A stretch of DNA of 64,000 nt from Streptomyces sp. Alt3 (GTDB lineage: Bacteria; Actinomycetota; Actinomycetes; Streptomycetales; Streptomycetaceae). The translations under genes were made by a program, and so were the position numbers. Below are positions 8,544 to 18,429 of the stretch, piece after piece. Within the stretch, counting starts at the first letter, position 1; each line of letters opens with the position of its first letter. Below the pieces are notes generated by a model, which searched no databases, was not told where the DNA came from, and saw nothing but the letters and a program-made list of their open reading frames with translations. The stretch spans positions 3,348,001-3,412,000 of the forward strand of contig NZ_CP120983.1 in the NCBI RefSeq assembly GCF_030719215.1. The letters are read 5' to 3'.

Positions 8544-10589
8544 GTGCGTGGCGTGACGAATGGACCTGCCCTGCCCGGAAGCGGTGTGCGACGACGCACC
8601 GTCATCACCACGGCCGCCGCCGGGCTGGCGCTCAGCGCCTGCTCGGTCCCGCCGCCCCGGCGTCCCGACCCCGCGCCGGACCCCGCGCCCGGCATGCCCA
8701 TCAGCACCGCGCGGCGGGCGCTGCTGATGCAGATACTCGCCCACCCGGACGACGATCTGTACTTCATGAACCCGGACACCCGGCGCGTCCTCGACACCGG
8801 GACACCGCTGGTCTGCGTGTACCTCACGGCGGGCGAGGCCGACGGCCTCAACAAGGTCCCCGGCCGCCCCCGCCCCGCACCGGACAAGGCGGCGTACTCG
8901 TCGGCGCGCCACCAGGGGCTGCGTCAGGCGTACGCGACCCTGCTCGGGCTGGAGAAGTTCACCCCCTGGCAGATATCCGTCGCCGAGCTCGGCGACGGGC
9001 ACCTGGCCGAGGTCAACACCCTGGCCGCCGGGGGACGCAGGGTCGAACTGGTCTTCATCGACACCGCCATGCACACCACCCGCCACCGCCTCGGACTCCC
9101 CAGCCTGTGGCACGACCGGCGGCTGACCCTCCGCACGGTCGTCGCCGAGGGTTCGCCCCTGGAGCGCCCGGGCGCGTACACCTACGACGGGCTCGTCGAC
9201 GTCCTCGTCGGGCTGCTGGAGCGCCACCGGCCGACCGTCGTGCACACCCTGGACCCCGATCCGGACATCCAGCACAGCACCGAGGCCGTCCGGCGCAGGG
9301 ACAGCGAACAACCCGGTTACTCCGACCACGCCGACCACACGGCCGCCGCCTGCTTCGCCTGGGCTGCGATGATCCGGTGGGTCGCCAGGAGCACCCGTGA
9401 CGGTGGCCAGGTACCGGGCTTCGCGGTCACCTCGTTCCGCGGGTACTACAACCGGCACTGGCCCAAGAACCTCCCGCCGACCGTGCTCGCGGAGAAAGCC
9501 GCGCATCTGGTCCCCTACGGCGGTTCGCCCGACTGGGACTGCGGCAACCCGTCGGGCTGCGGGGACTACAACGTGGGCGGCGACCGGCCGCTGACCAACA
9601 GGAAGGGCTGGGTCCGCTCGACCCGCCACCGCTATCCGGGCGTCCGCGCCGTCGTCACCACCGGGCCCGGCGGCCGGCTCGACGCGTACGCCGTGGTGGG
9701 ACTCCGCCTGGTCCGGTGGCGCGAGGAAGAACCGGCGGGCGGGGTGTGGGGCCCGCCGGTCGACCTCGGGGGCGGCCCGCTCGCCCCCGCGCTGGGGTCG
9801 GCCACCGCGGGCGACGGCACCCTGCTGCTGTTCGGGCTGCGCTTCGCCGGACCGCGTGGGCACGGGGCGGCCGACGAGCGCGAGATCGTGCTGCTGGCGC
9901 AGAGCGCTCCCGGCAGCGGCTTCCTCGCCTGGCGGGGTCTCGGCAACCCTTCCCCCGGCCGGGACGACGGCCGGCGCATCGGCGTACCCGTCGCCGTGAC
10001 GGCACCGGACGGCCGGACCCACCTCTTCGTGCGCAACGCGGAGAAGGGGCTCAGCACCCGGGTGCGGGAGGCGGACAGGACGTGGGGCGAGTGGCGCGAC
10101 CTGGGCGGCGGGGAAGTGCAGGACGGCCTGAGCGTCGTGGTGGACGGGACCGGCCGCGTCCACGTCCATGCCGCGGGTCATCACGCCGTGCACCACTGGA
10201 CGCAGGACGCGCCGGGCTCGGAGCTCACCGCCCGGACGCAGATCGACGCCGGCCCGGTACCGGGCGACGCACCCACCGGGCTGCCCGCGGCCGACGGTTC
10301 CGTGGACCTGTTCTACCGGGCACAGGCGCGTGCCGTGACGACGGCCGTACGCGACGGGGTGGCCACGGACCTCGTCGGCTTCGACGGGTACGGGGAGCTG
10401 GCAGCCGCCGGCCCCTCCCTGCTCGGCCGCACCGCCGGGGGGCAGCTCCAGGTCCTGACGGGCACGCGGCTGTCCCGGCGTACGCGGGGGCCAGTGGCCC
10501 TGGACGGCGCCACGCTCCGGCTCGACGACGGGCGCCCGGTGGTGGTGGGCCTGGGCCAGGACGCGCTCCCCTTCGCCTGGCGGCCGTAG
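8544..10589 (+). CDS. Secreted PIG-L (GlcNAc deacetylase-like) lipoprotein with a long C-terminal repeat region
   Basis: A 681-residue exported protein. The N-terminus has an Arg-rich stretch (VRRRTVITT), a hydrophobic segment and a lipobox LSAC with Cys33, so it is predicted to be a lipoprotein, possibly Tat-exported. Residues about 60-300 form a PIG-L deacetylase domain: ILAHPDDDLYF carries the AHPDD zinc/catalytic motif, and SDHADHTAAA supplies the distal histidines. The remaining 350 residues look like a beta-propeller built from repeated W/G-rich blades (for example TWGEWRDLGGG), perhaps binding carbohydrate. It likely deacetylates an N-acetylated glycan at the cell surface. The GTG at 8544 is one choice; a GTG at 8553 with a GGAG site is the alternative. 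Confidence 0.85.
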   Translation: MRGVTNGPALPGSGVRRRTVITTAAAGLALSACSVPPPRRPDPAPDPAPGMPISTARRALLMQILAHPDDDLYFMNPDTRRVLDTGTPLVCVYLTAGEADGLNKVPGRPRPAPDKAAYSSARHQGLRQAYATLLGLEKFTPWQISVAELGDGHLAEVNTLAAGGRRVELVFIDTAMHTTRHRLGLPSLWHDRRLTLRTVVAEGSPLERPGAYTYDGLVDVLVGLLERHRPTVVHTLDPDPDIQHSTEAVRRRDSEQPGYSDHADHTAAACFAWAAMIRWVARSTRDGGQVPGFAVTSFRGYYNRHWPKNLPPTVLAEKAAHLVPYGGSPDWDCGNPSGCGDYNVGGDRPLTNRKGWVRSTRHRYPGVRAVVTTGPGGRLDAYAVVGLRLVRWREEEPAGGVWGPPVDLGGGPLAPALGSATAGDGTLLLFGLRFAGPRGHGAADEREIVLLAQSAPGSGFLAWRGLGNPSPGRDDGRRIGVPVAVTAPDGRTHLFVRNAEKGLSTRVREADRTWGEWRDLGGGEVQDGLSVVVDGTGRVHVHAAGHHAVHHWTQDAPGSELTARTQIDAGPVPGDAPTGLPAADGSVDLFYRAQARAVTTAVRDGVATDLVGFDGYGELAAAGPSLLGRTAGGQLQVLTGTRLSRRTRGPVALDGATLRLDDGRPVVVGLGQDALPFAWRP

Positions 10590-10650
10590 AGAGGAACCGG
10601 AGTCACCCGGCGGGCGGGGAAGGGTACCGGGCAGGCTTGCCCGCGCGCGG

Positions 10651-11253
10651 CTACAGCCAGCCGTGGCCCTCCGCGATCCGGACGGCGTCGACCAGGGTGC
10701 GGGCGTGGAGTTTGCCGACGGCGGAGGACAGCCGGTTGCGTACGGTTCCGAGGCTCAGGAAGAGATCGGCGGCGATCTCCCGCGCATGGGCGCCGGAGGC
10801 GGTCAGCCGCAGGGCCTCCGCCTCGCCGTCCGTCAGCGGGCTGGGTCCCGCACGCAGGGCGTCCCGCATCCGGGGGTCGATCACCCGCCCGCCTCCGGCG
10901 ACCCGGCGGATGGCGTCCGTCATCTCCGCGGGGTCCGCGGTCTTCAGCAGATAGCCCGCGGCACCGACGGCCAGTACCCGCTCCAGGTGGCCGGGCCGGT
11001 CCAGTGCCGTGAGCATCAGGGCCCGGCAGCCGGGCACCAGGTGGGCGAGCTCTCCCGCCACCGTGATGCCGTCCGCCCCCGGAAGGTCGATGTCGAGGAG
11101 CGCGACGTCGGGGCGCAGCCGCTGGGCCTCGTCCAGGGCGTCCTTGCCGTCGGCCGCCTCGCCGACGACCCGGATGCCGATCTCCCCGGACAGCAGCGCG
11201 GTCAGTCCGGCCCGCACGACGGCGTGGTCCTCAACCACCAGCACCTTGATCAT
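10651..11253 (-). CDS. NarL/LuxR family response regulator
   Basis: A 200-residue two-component response regulator. The receiver domain (residues 1-120) starts MIKVLVVEDHAVVRAGL, with the phosphoacceptor Asp54 in ALLDIDLPGAD and Lys104 in YLLKTADPAE. The C-terminal LuxR-type helix-turn-helix is at about 138-195 (LTDGEAEALRL ... LFLSLGTVRNRLSSAVGKL). The kinase is not adjacent. The only kinase nearby is the one at 18430, on the other side of the Rhs gene and on the opposite strand, with a matching DesK-like architecture; the two may form a pair. Confidence 0.93.
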   Translation of the reverse strand: MIKVLVVEDHAVVRAGLTALLSGEIGIRVVGEAADGKDALDEAQRLRPDVALLDIDLPGADGITVAGELAHLVPGCRALMLTALDRPGHLERVLAVGAAGYLLKTADPAEMTDAIRRVAGGGRVIDPRMRDALRAGPSPLTDGEAEALRLTASGAHAREIAADLFLSLGTVRNRLSSAVGKLHARTLVDAVRIAEGHGWL

Positions 11254-11521
11254 GGACCTGATTATCGCCGGGCCTGCCCGGAACGCGTGGCTCCGGAACT
11301 GCGGGCTCCGGAACTGCCGCTCCCGTCCCGGCTCCCGCGATTCCCCGGCGCACCCACCGGACCGCCACCAATGAGCCGAGCACGGGCGGCAGGAACCACA
11401 CCGGTGCGCGTGGCCCGGCGGCCACCACCGCCACGACGGCCGCCCCGTGCACCAGCACGGCCGGCGCGACGACGGCACCGTTCTCGACCCGCTCACGCCG
11501 CGTGAACGTCCTGGCCGCCAC
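11231..11521 (-). CDS. Small membrane protein overlapping the response regulator start
   Basis: A possible 96-residue protein from a GTG at 11521 with GGGGGGA just upstream. It has a basic N-terminus (FTRRERVEN) and two hydrophobic segments (about residues 15-35 and 39-52), then a low-complexity tail. It overlaps the start of the response regulator by 23 nt, suggesting coupling, but the overlap and the repetitive tail make it less certain than its neighbours. No family recognised. Confidence 0.4.
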   Translation of the reverse strand: MAARTFTRRERVENGAVVAPAVLVHGAAVVAVVAAGPRAPVWFLPPVLGSLVAVRWVRRGIAGAGTGAAVPEPAVPEPRVPGRPGDNQVHDQGAGG

Positions 11522-11617
11522 GGGTCCCCCCGTGCTCGCGTCCGTACGACGACCGATCCGATCACGGGGCGACGGGCGACACCGGTGAATTCCTCACGCG
11601 AGGAGACAGGACGCGGG

Positions 11618-11827
11618 TCAGGCGCTCGGGCCGGTGGTCCGCTCCTCCTTCCTGCGGACCAGGCCGGTGCGGATCTCCCTGACGGCACCCGCCAGGATGC
11701 AGACGGCCAGGAGGATCTCGGCCATGCCCCAGAGCCGGGCCCAACCGGCCTCCTGGACCCGGTCGATCCCGCTGATGGCCATGAACGGGACGAAGAAGAG
11801 CAGCGACGTCAGTCGGTAGTTGCGCAT
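11618..11827 (-). CDS. Small two-helix membrane protein, candidate Rhs-toxin immunity protein
   Basis: A 69-residue protein MRNYRLTSLLFFVPFMAISG... with two predicted membrane helices (about residues 7-21 and 33-50) and a strongly basic C-terminus (VRRKEERT). It lies immediately downstream of the 3' end of the Rhs-type toxin gene on the same strand, the usual place for a cognate immunity gene. A hairpin separates the two, so it may have its own transcript. The immunity role is inferred from position only; no family recognised. Confidence 0.6.
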   Translation of the reverse strand: MRNYRLTSLLFFVPFMAISGIDRVQEAGWARLWGMAEILLAVCILAGAVREIRTGLVRRKEERTTGPSA

Positions 11828-11862
11828 AGGTTCTCTCATTCTGCTGTGTCCGGCCGGAGGTG

Positions 11863-11901
11863 GGCCGACGGGGAGACGGGCGTACCGCCTCCCCGTCGGC
11901 C
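11863..11901. terminator. Hairpin after the Rhs C-terminal gene
   Basis: Perfect 13-bp inverted repeat GGCCGACGGGGAG / CTCCCCGTCGGCC with a 13-nt loop, 27 nt past the Rhs stop codon on the minus strand. No U-tract. It may terminate the toxin transcript or attenuate read-through into the small membrane gene. Confidence 0.7.
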
Positions 11902-11928
11902 GGTCACCGCCGTCCGGGGACCATCGGG

Positions 11929-13668
11929 TCAGCGGCAGCTGTTCCTGCCGGTGTACTTCCTGCAGACGGAACGGCGTCCGGCGTTCGTCAACGAGTCGTT
12001 CCAGGCGTTGCGGAACCGTCTGTTGCTGTTCCAGTTGCGGAAGTCGCTCACGGCGGTCTGCGCACCCCAGCCCGCACCTGCGCAGTGCACGAAACGGCTG
12101 CCGGACTTCAGACAGCGCTTCGCCGTGCTCCTGGGACTCTTGGCCGCACGCCACACGTTCCTGGCGGTCCTCGCCCGTCCGAACGGCGAGACGAGCGCCG
12201 CCGTGCTGATCGCGAACTTCCCGGACCAGTAGACGGAGCGCCAGTTGGGGTTGCGGCCCACCCGCCGCGCCTTGTTCTTGGCGCGGTTCCACTGCTTCTT
12301 GCCCCAGCTCCACCGGCCGTCGAGGTCGAAGCGGTTCAGCGGGTCCGCGTGCGCGTACTCATAGGCGTTGAGGTTGCCCCCGTACACCGGGTCGACGGAC
12401 AGGAACCGTCCGGTCGCCGGGTTGTAGAGGCGGGCGCCCATGAGGGTGAGACCGGTGAGCGTCTCGGCCGACCGCTGCTTGGCGCCGAGCCAGCCGTAGC
12501 GTGCGGTCTGTCCACCGGGCCTGGGGTTGCCGTACTCGTCGCTGTCCAGGGCCGTCGGCGCTGTCCCGGTGTCCAGCGGGAGCTGGAGGGCTATGTCGCC
12601 GTGGACGTTGCTGAGCTGGAGGACGGTGTCGCCCGAACCGCTCGTGGTGGCTCCGAGGTCGCCGGAGGCCGAGTCCACGTTGCGGCTCACGGTCCCGTCC
12701 GCCGTGTCCTCGGTGATCCAGCGGGGGTTGTCGCTGTCCCCGTCGTAGTGGTTCACCTTGGACGCCGTCCGCGTCCATGTGCTGCCGCTGCCGGTCTCGA
12801 CCGTCCATGAGCGGAAGCGCAGGTTCGGGTCGAGTTCCCAGGTCTGCCGGCTGCCGTCGGCCGTCAGCCGGTGGGCCAGGTCGTTCGCGTAGTAGCCGAG
12901 GGAACTCCCGGGCACAGCCGTGGTCCGTCCGAAGACGTCGTAGGTGTAGCCGGTACCGACGAGCCGGTCGGCACTGTCGTAGGTGAAGGTGGTCTCCGTG
13001 CCTCCCGAGGCGGTGCAGCCGCTTCCCGGGTCGCCGACGGCGGTGGTGAGGCCGGTGCGGTTGGCGCGCCGGTCGAAGGCGTACGCCCGCCGGGTGCACA
13101 CCTCCCCCGCCGTGTCCTCGACGACGGTCAGCCTGCCGGAGCGGTCGTAGCGGTAGCCCTGGCTGGACCACCCCTGGTGGGAGGTGACCTGACCGTGCAC
13201 GGATTCGCTGACGCTGTCCGCGTACAGGGTGGTCGCGTCGCTGTCCCGGGTGTAGACGCGTGCGGTGGTGGAACCGGTGGTGTCCTCGGTGACGGTGAGG
13301 GTGTGACCGCCGGGCAGCCGCTCGGTGGCGACGGAACCGTCGGAGTCGTACGTGGCCGCGAAGGCCCCGGCGACGGAGTCCGTCGTTCTCGTGGCCAGGC
13401 CGCGTGGCTCTGCCGCGTGGTCGTAGGCGTACGTCACGGCCGAGGGGACGGAGTCACTGACCGTGACCGGGCGGTCGAGCAGGTCGTACTCGGTCCGGGT
13501 GACGCCTCCGTCGGCGTCGGTGTACACGATCTGGCGTCCGAGCCTGTCGTACTCCTTCGTCACGGTGCCGGCCGTGGGAGAGCTGACCCTGGTGATCTGG
13601 CCGGTGGCCGGGTCGTAGTCGGTGGTGGACTTCGGGACCGGCTGCCCGAGGCCTCCCCCGACGGTCAC
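11929..13668 (-). CDS. Rhs/YD-repeat protein, C-terminal part with polymorphic toxin tip
   Basis: A 579-residue frame that continues the Rhs protein of 13665-18188. Residues 1-440 are YD repeats ([34 protein letters not shown] and similar) that build the hollow Rhs shell. The core ends with the Rhs hallmark [12 protein letters not shown] ... [10 protein letters not shown], the usual self-cleavage boundary. The last 128 residues (11932-12315) are unrelated to the shell: very basic, with a hydrophobic stretch [15 protein letters not shown] and four cysteines, presumably the delivered toxin; its activity is unknown. The start GTG overlaps the upstream stop (GTGA) with no ribosome-binding site. 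A -1 shift just before it would join the two parts into one protein. Confidence 0.85.
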   Translation of the reverse strand: MTVGGGLGQPVPKSTTDYDPATGQITRVSSPTAGTVTKEYDRLGRQIVYTDADGGVTRTEYDLLDRPVTVSDSVPSAVTYAYDHAAEPRGLATRTTDSVAGAFAATYDSDGSVATERLPGGHTLTVTEDTTGSTTARVYTRDSDATTLYADSVSESVHGQVTSHQGWSSQGYRYDRSGRLTVVEDTAGEVCTRRAYAFDRRANRTGLTTAVGDPGSGCTASGGTETTFTYDSADRLVGTGYTYDVFGRTTAVPGSSLGYYANDLAHRLTADGSRQTWELDPNLRFRSWTVETGSGSTWTRTASKVNHYDGDSDNPRWITEDTADGTVSRNVDSASGDLGATTSGSGDTVLQLSNVHGDIALQLPLDTGTAPTALDSDEYGNPRPGGQTARYGWLGAKQRSAETLTGLTLMGARLYNPATGRFLSVDPVYGGNLNAYEYAHADPLNRFDLDGRWSWGKKQWNRAKNKARRVGRNPNWRSVYWSGKFAISTAALVSPFGRARTARNVWRAAKSPRSTAKRCLKSGSRFVHCAGAGWGAQTAVSDFRNWNSNRRFRNAWNDSLTNAGRRSVCRKYTGRNSCR

Positions 13669-16600
13669 GCCGGTGGGCCGGCGGCCGCGTCGTACGTGGT
13701 GGCCGTCGTCCGGGTCGTCCCGCCGGTGTGGTCGGTGACCAGAGTGGCGTTGCCCCAGCCGTCGTACTCCGTGGTCGTGTCGACCAGCTGGGCGGGCTGC
13801 GTCCCGCCGCCGGTGATGTCACCCGCGGGGCCGGTCCAGCACTCCTGGTCCGCCCATTCCGGGCGTCCCTTGCACCAGCCGGTACCGGTCGCAGACCAGT
13901 ACGCCGTGATGCGGGTGCCCGCGTCGCTGCCCGTGCTTCCGGGCAGCGACTGGGACGTCACCCGTCCCTGGTCGTCGTATCCGGTGGACGTGGTCAGATT
14001 CAGCCCTCCCGAGTCCTTGATCGTGAGGGTGGGCAGACCCTTCACCCAGTCGTAGACGGTCTCGTCCACGCGCTTCTCGCCCATCACCGAGTAGAAGTCG
14101 CGTACCCGGGCTCCGGTGACGGTCAGCGTCAGCTGGTCCTTGACGGCCGCCGTGCCGTCCGTCGGGCGCCCTTCGTCGTACTCCTTCACCGTCCACGCCC
14201 GTGCGGGCACAGAGGTCCCGGCGGTGACCAGCACGGTGCCGCCCTCCTTCAGGTCCTCCGTCAGGTCGACCCGGCGGATCGGTCCGAATTCCTCCAGTTC
14301 ACGGGTTCCGGTCGCGTCGAACAAGGAGGTGGTGGACAGCAGATGAGCCCGCTCCGCCGAGGACCTGCCGACGATGCCGAGATCGGTGAGGGTCTCCCGC
14401 TCGCCGGCGGTCGCACCCAGTGCGAGCGTCCGGTTGCCCGCGCTCAGCTCACGGACGGTGTTGCCGAAGCGGTCGTGCTCCGTGACCGAGATGTGGCCAC
14501 CGGGAGCGGCTGTGCCGACGGTGAGTCCCGAGGCGTTGAGATACGTCAACGTGGCCCGCCGGTAGTCCGGGGCCCCCAGTGCCGCACCCGAGTGGGCTGC
14601 CGGGACGGCGTCCGCGGGGAAGACGGCGGTGGCGTCGGTCGGGGCGTCGAGCTGGCCCCACGCCCTCACGTCGCCGGCTCCCATCGCGTACGGCGCCTTG
14701 GTGCCCGTGAGGGGCACGCCGTAGACGATGCCCGTGACGGCGCTGCCCTCCACCGTGGCGGAGGTGCCCCGCCGCAGGGCCTCCCGGGACGCCGTGAGCA
14801 GCATGCCGTCGCCGGGCGCCGTTCCCGCACCGGCGTTTCCGTAGGTGAAGGTGTACGGCAGTTGCCCCTGCTGCTGCATCCACGTGACCCGGCCGCCCCA
14901 GTACGCGTACTGGGTCTGGGTCGCCTGGCTCAGCCTGGGGTCCCATTGCTGCCGCAGGCTGCCGTTGGAGTCGTAGCGGTACGTCGCGACGGCCGTCGCC
15001 GTGGCGGCTGACGCGCCCGGCTCGGTGGTCCACACGCGGATCTCGCGCACCTGGCCCGCGATGTCGCCGAACTCTTCGTTGCCGCCCGTGCCGGTGGCGG
15101 TGGTGGTGGCCGCGTAGACGAAGTCCAGCACCCTGCAGCCCTTGGTGGCGGGCGCGGCCTCGCATGCGGCCGTCGTCGCCGCCGAGGAGGGGGCGATGAC
15201 CCGCTTGGGCCGGGCCAGCTTGGCCCCGCCCACCGTCACGGTCTCGGAGACCACCTTCGTGGTGCTGTTGGCCAGGCCGTCGAGCAGGGTGCTCGCGACC
15301 TGCCAGGTCGTCGCCGCCGGGTCGGCCTTGGCGAAGGTGGTGACCGTGCCCTCGGTGTCCGACAGTGTGAAGGTCCCGGTCACGGAGCCCTTGAGTGTGA
15401 GGTCCTCGGCGCCGGTCTCCGGTATCCATCCGGTCCGGGCGGAGTCGGCGCTGAAGTGGATCGCGTCGCCCTCCTCCAGGACCACGTCGACGGCGGTGTC
15501 GGAGACCCGCCGTACGTGGCTGTAGTCGGACTCGGTCATCTCAGCGGTGGTGCCGGCGACCCACTCCTTGCCGAAGATCGCGGCCTGTCCCTCCTGCGAC
15601 GCCCCCCGGTCGGGGGTGCGGGAGGCCGCGGTCCGGGACACGGACATCCCGAAGAGCGACACATCGCTCTCGCTGAGCGTGAAATTGCCGGTGAGCAGGT
15701 TGAGCGTGCCCGGTCCCACCGCCGAGGTGGCCGCACCGTCCGCGTTTCGGTCCACGGTCACGGTCAGCGGGGCGGCGCTGCCGGCCGCGGAGCCGGGGCC
15801 GGTGAAGTCGGCCTTGATCTGCACACTGCCGTCCGGGTCGACGGTGTCCGTGGCGTTCCACACCAGCGGGGAGTTCTTCCCGTCGACGAGCGGAACGGGC
15901 CACGCGGACAGCGCGCTGCCCCCCGAGGTGACGTCGCCGGTGGGTATGCGCACCCAGGGATCCGCCTCCGAACGTCGCCAGGAGAAGGAGACCGCGGTGT
16001 AGGTGCCCGCTTCGGCCTCGGCCGCCAGCGGTAGCCTGCGCGCGGTGCGCTCTCCCTCGGAGGGCTGGATGAAGCCCCCCGAGCCGACGTGGAAGACGTG
16101 GTCGAGCGTCTCGGACCTGTTGTCCGCCCTGTCCACCGCACGGACCTGGAGGGTGTGGGTGCCGTTCCTGTCCGGGGTGACGCGGATCGGCTTGGCCGCG
16201 GCCGACCCTCCGGTGTCGACCTTGGTCCACGTCATGCCGTCGATCGACCATTCCAGCCAGTGGTGGTCGGATCCGGACGGCGGTGTCACCGTGAAGGTCC
16301 CCGGCTGCCCTTCACCCTTGACCCACTGGCCGGCCGGGTAGTCCGTCGAGGTTATGGCGCCGGGCGCGGACGGGGCCTTCGTGTCGACGGTGAACGTCTT
16401 CCACGCCGACCAGCCGGTGTTGTAGTGCGTACCGTCGTACGGCGAGGTCCGGAACCTGTACGTCTTCCCCTCGGCGAGCACACCTGCCGGTACGGTCACC
16501 GACGCGGGCTGTCCCGAGGGCACGTACTTCGACACCATGTTGCCGCCGACCTGGGTGCCGGTGGTGGTGTCGTGGATCTGGAAGGTGCCGTTGACCTTGT

Positions 16601-18188
16601 CACCGTCCGCGTCGACGAAGGTGTCGCGGAGCGTCGGCGTCAGGGTGTTGACCATGTAGACGCCCGAGTAGGAGAAGAACGGCGGACCGGCCTCCTGCTT
16701 CGTGCCCGTCTTCGGCCGGAAGTTGTAGGTGACCGTCAGCTTCGGCGGGTTCTTCGCGGCATTGGCCGAGTTGACCCGCTTCCACTGCGCGACGGTGGAC
16801 TCGCTCTTCGCCCGTACACCGACGTGGCCGCGCGTCGCCTTGGCCGACGCCCATTCCTGAGCGAGCGCGGTCACGTCCGCGTTGATCCACCCGTCGGGCT
16901 GGGACGCGCACGCCGCGTTGCCGCGGGTCTCGGTGGACTCCGCCTTCAGGGCGCTCATCGTCGGACGGTTGGTCCAGCGGCTGGCCGTGGAAGCGGCGGG
17001 CGAGGACCAGACCTGCCACGGCTGGACCGCACAGGTGGTGTTGGCGGAGTGGAAGTTCCACAGGCTCAGCTTGGCACCCGACACCAGGGAGTCGGCGATC
17101 GGAGAGGTGTTCCAGCTGATGAACGTCTGAGCGGTACGGGGTGTGCCGTTGGCGTTCGTCGTGCCCGGATCACCGAAGTCGAGTTCGACGTCGTTGGAGA
17201 GATTGCCGGTCTCGCCCTGCTGGACGTAGGTGTCGAAGACGTTGGACAGTGACGAGGTCGACGGGTCGACGGTCACCGGGTACCGGGTCCTGTCGTCGGC
17301 GAGGAAGTCCGCGTCGGGTGTGACGACCAGGTCGACGGCGCCCTTGCGCTGCACGACCTTCATGGCCACCGGCACCCGCCGGGTGTGCTCACCGGAGACG
17401 CTGTCCACCGTCGCGTCCCACATCACGGGGGCGGGCATGACGGCCCGCTTCTTCTTTTTCCGGTCGGTGAACACCACGCTTCCGTCGGGCTGTTCGGCAG
17501 CCGTCAGCCCACCGGTCCTCAGGGGCAGCGTGTAGGAGTAGCCCTCCGCGGGCCGCCGCTTGATCTCGACGTACTGCTCGAATCCGGTGCGGGTCGCCTC
17601 GACCACCACATCGGCACCGGGCAGGGCGTCCGGGTACGTCGCCCGGGTACCGTCCAGCTCCGGCGCGGGCAGTCCGCCCTTCCACTGGAGGGTGATCCGC
17701 TCGTCACCCTCACCGAGGCTCACCAGGTCGCGGGCCGGGGAGGCGTCGGCTGCCGCGAGTGAGCGGGGCGGGGTCCCGCCCCTGCCCGCGAGCCGCAGTC
17801 CGTGCGGATGGGCCTTGGCCTGCACCCCCTCCGCCGTCTCCCGGAGCGCGAGGTCGACATCGGTCCAGGCGCCGTCCCGCTCGAAGCGGACCGGTCCGGC
17901 CGACAGTTCGGTCGTGAGGGTGCCGTCCTTGTTCACCCAGGTCGTCGACGTCCCGGAGCGCTCGGACAGCGCCTCGACCCTCTTGCCGTACAACCGGGCA
18001 GCGACCTTCGCCGAGAGTATGTCGGCCGCTTCGTCCGGCCCCTCCGGCGCCGCGTCGCCTGCCGCCCTTGTCCGCGAGGGCTCCGCGGCCTCGGCCCTGA
18101 CGCCGTCGGTGACGGCGGCCGTCTCCACCGCGAGCAGGAGGGCGACACCCATGGCGATCCGGGGCAGGAGCCGTCTTCGCCTCTGCAT
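13665..18188 (-). CDS. Secreted Rhs/YD-repeat protein, N-terminal part
   Basis: A 1507-residue exported protein starting [19 protein letters not shown], a signal peptide with arginine-rich n-region; a GTG at 18239 is an alternative start. Residues about 320-500 look like a DNRLRE beta-sandwich domain ([20 protein letters not shown] ... WTNRPTM), common in actinobacterial Rhs proteins. Fibronectin-like segments follow, then the start of the YD repeats ([41 protein letters not shown]). It ends abruptly at YDAAAGPPA in the middle of a YD repeat, and the expected continuation ([14 protein letters not shown]) is present in the -1 frame. One full protein of about 2085 residues is the likely ancestral form. 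Confidence 0.88.
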   Translation of the reverse strand: MQRRRRLLPRIAMGVALLLAVETAAVTDGVRAEAAEPSRTRAAGDAAPEGPDEAADILSAKVAARLYGKRVEALSERSGTSTTWVNKDGTLTTELSAGPVRFERDGAWTDVDLALRETAEGVQAKAHPHGLRLAGRGGTPPRSLAAADASPARDLVSLGEGDERITLQWKGGLPAPELDGTRATYPDALPGADVVVEATRTGFEQYVEIKRRPAEGYSYTLPLRTGGLTAAEQPDGSVVFTDRKKKKRAVMPAPVMWDATVDSVSGEHTRRVPVAMKVVQRKGAVDLVVTPDADFLADDRTRYPVTVDPSTSSLSNVFDTYVQQGETGNLSNDVELDFGDPGTTNANGTPRTAQTFISWNTSPIADSLVSGAKLSLWNFHSANTTCAVQPWQVWSSPAASTASRWTNRPTMSALKAESTETRGNAACASQPDGWINADVTALAQEWASAKATRGHVGVRAKSESTVAQWKRVNSANAAKNPPKLTVTYNFRPKTGTKQEAGPPFFSYSGVYMVNTLTPTLRDTFVDADGDKVNGTFQIHDTTTGTQVGGNMVSKYVPSGQPASVTVPAGVLAEGKTYRFRTSPYDGTHYNTGWSAWKTFTVDTKAPSAPGAITSTDYPAGQWVKGEGQPGTFTVTPPSGSDHHWLEWSIDGMTWTKVDTGGSAAAKPIRVTPDRNGTHTLQVRAVDRADNRSETLDHVFHVGSGGFIQPSEGERTARRLPLAAEAEAGTYTAVSFSWRRSEADPWVRIPTGDVTSGGSALSAWPVPLVDGKNSPLVWNATDTVDPDGSVQIKADFTGPGSAAGSAAPLTVTVDRNADGAATSAVGPGTLNLLTGNFTLSESDVSLFGMSVSRTAASRTPDRGASQEGQAAIFGKEWVAGTTAEMTESDYSHVRRVSDTAVDVVLEEGDAIHFSADSARTGWIPETGAEDLTLKGSVTGTFTLSDTEGTVTTFAKADPAATTWQVASTLLDGLANSTTKVVSETVTVGGAKLARPKRVIAPSSAATTAACEAAPATKGCRVLDFVYAATTTATGTGGNEEFGDIAGQVREIRVWTTEPGASAATATAVATYRYDSNGSLRQQWDPRLSQATQTQYAYWGGRVTWMQQQGQLPYTFTYGNAGAGTAPGDGMLLTASREALRRGTSATVEGSAVTGIVYGVPLTGTKAPYAMGAGDVRAWGQLDAPTDATAVFPADAVPAAHSGAALGAPDYRRATLTYLNASGLTVGTAAPGGHISVTEHDRFGNTVRELSAGNRTLALGATAGERETLTDLGIVGRSSAERAHLLSTTSLFDATGTRELEEFGPIRRVDLTEDLKEGGTVLVTAGTSVPARAWTVKEYDEGRPTDGTAAVKDQLTLTVTGARVRDFYSVMGEKRVDETVYDWVKGLPTLTIKDSGGLNLTTSTGYDDQGRVTSQSLPGSTGSDAGTRITAYWSATGTGWCKGRPEWADQECWTGPAGDITGGGTQPAQLVDTTTEYDGWGNATLVTDHTGGTTRTTATTYDAAAGPPA

Positions 18189-18429
18189 CGCCACCGCTGA
18201 CCCCGCCCACACTCCGGTGGGGGGAATACGTTCTGACACCGCTGACCACTCTCTGTCGATGACTGGAGGAACGCGGTGAGCAAAGCAGCGGGGAGGCCGC
18301 GGAAAAAGGGAAGACTTCACGTCTTACGCCGGTGTGCGGGCGATACGCCCGGCAGCGGCCCGAGCACGATCTTCAAAGGCCCATGAATACGCGAGAATGG
18401 TGCGACAGCCGAGGTGACAGGGGGATCAC

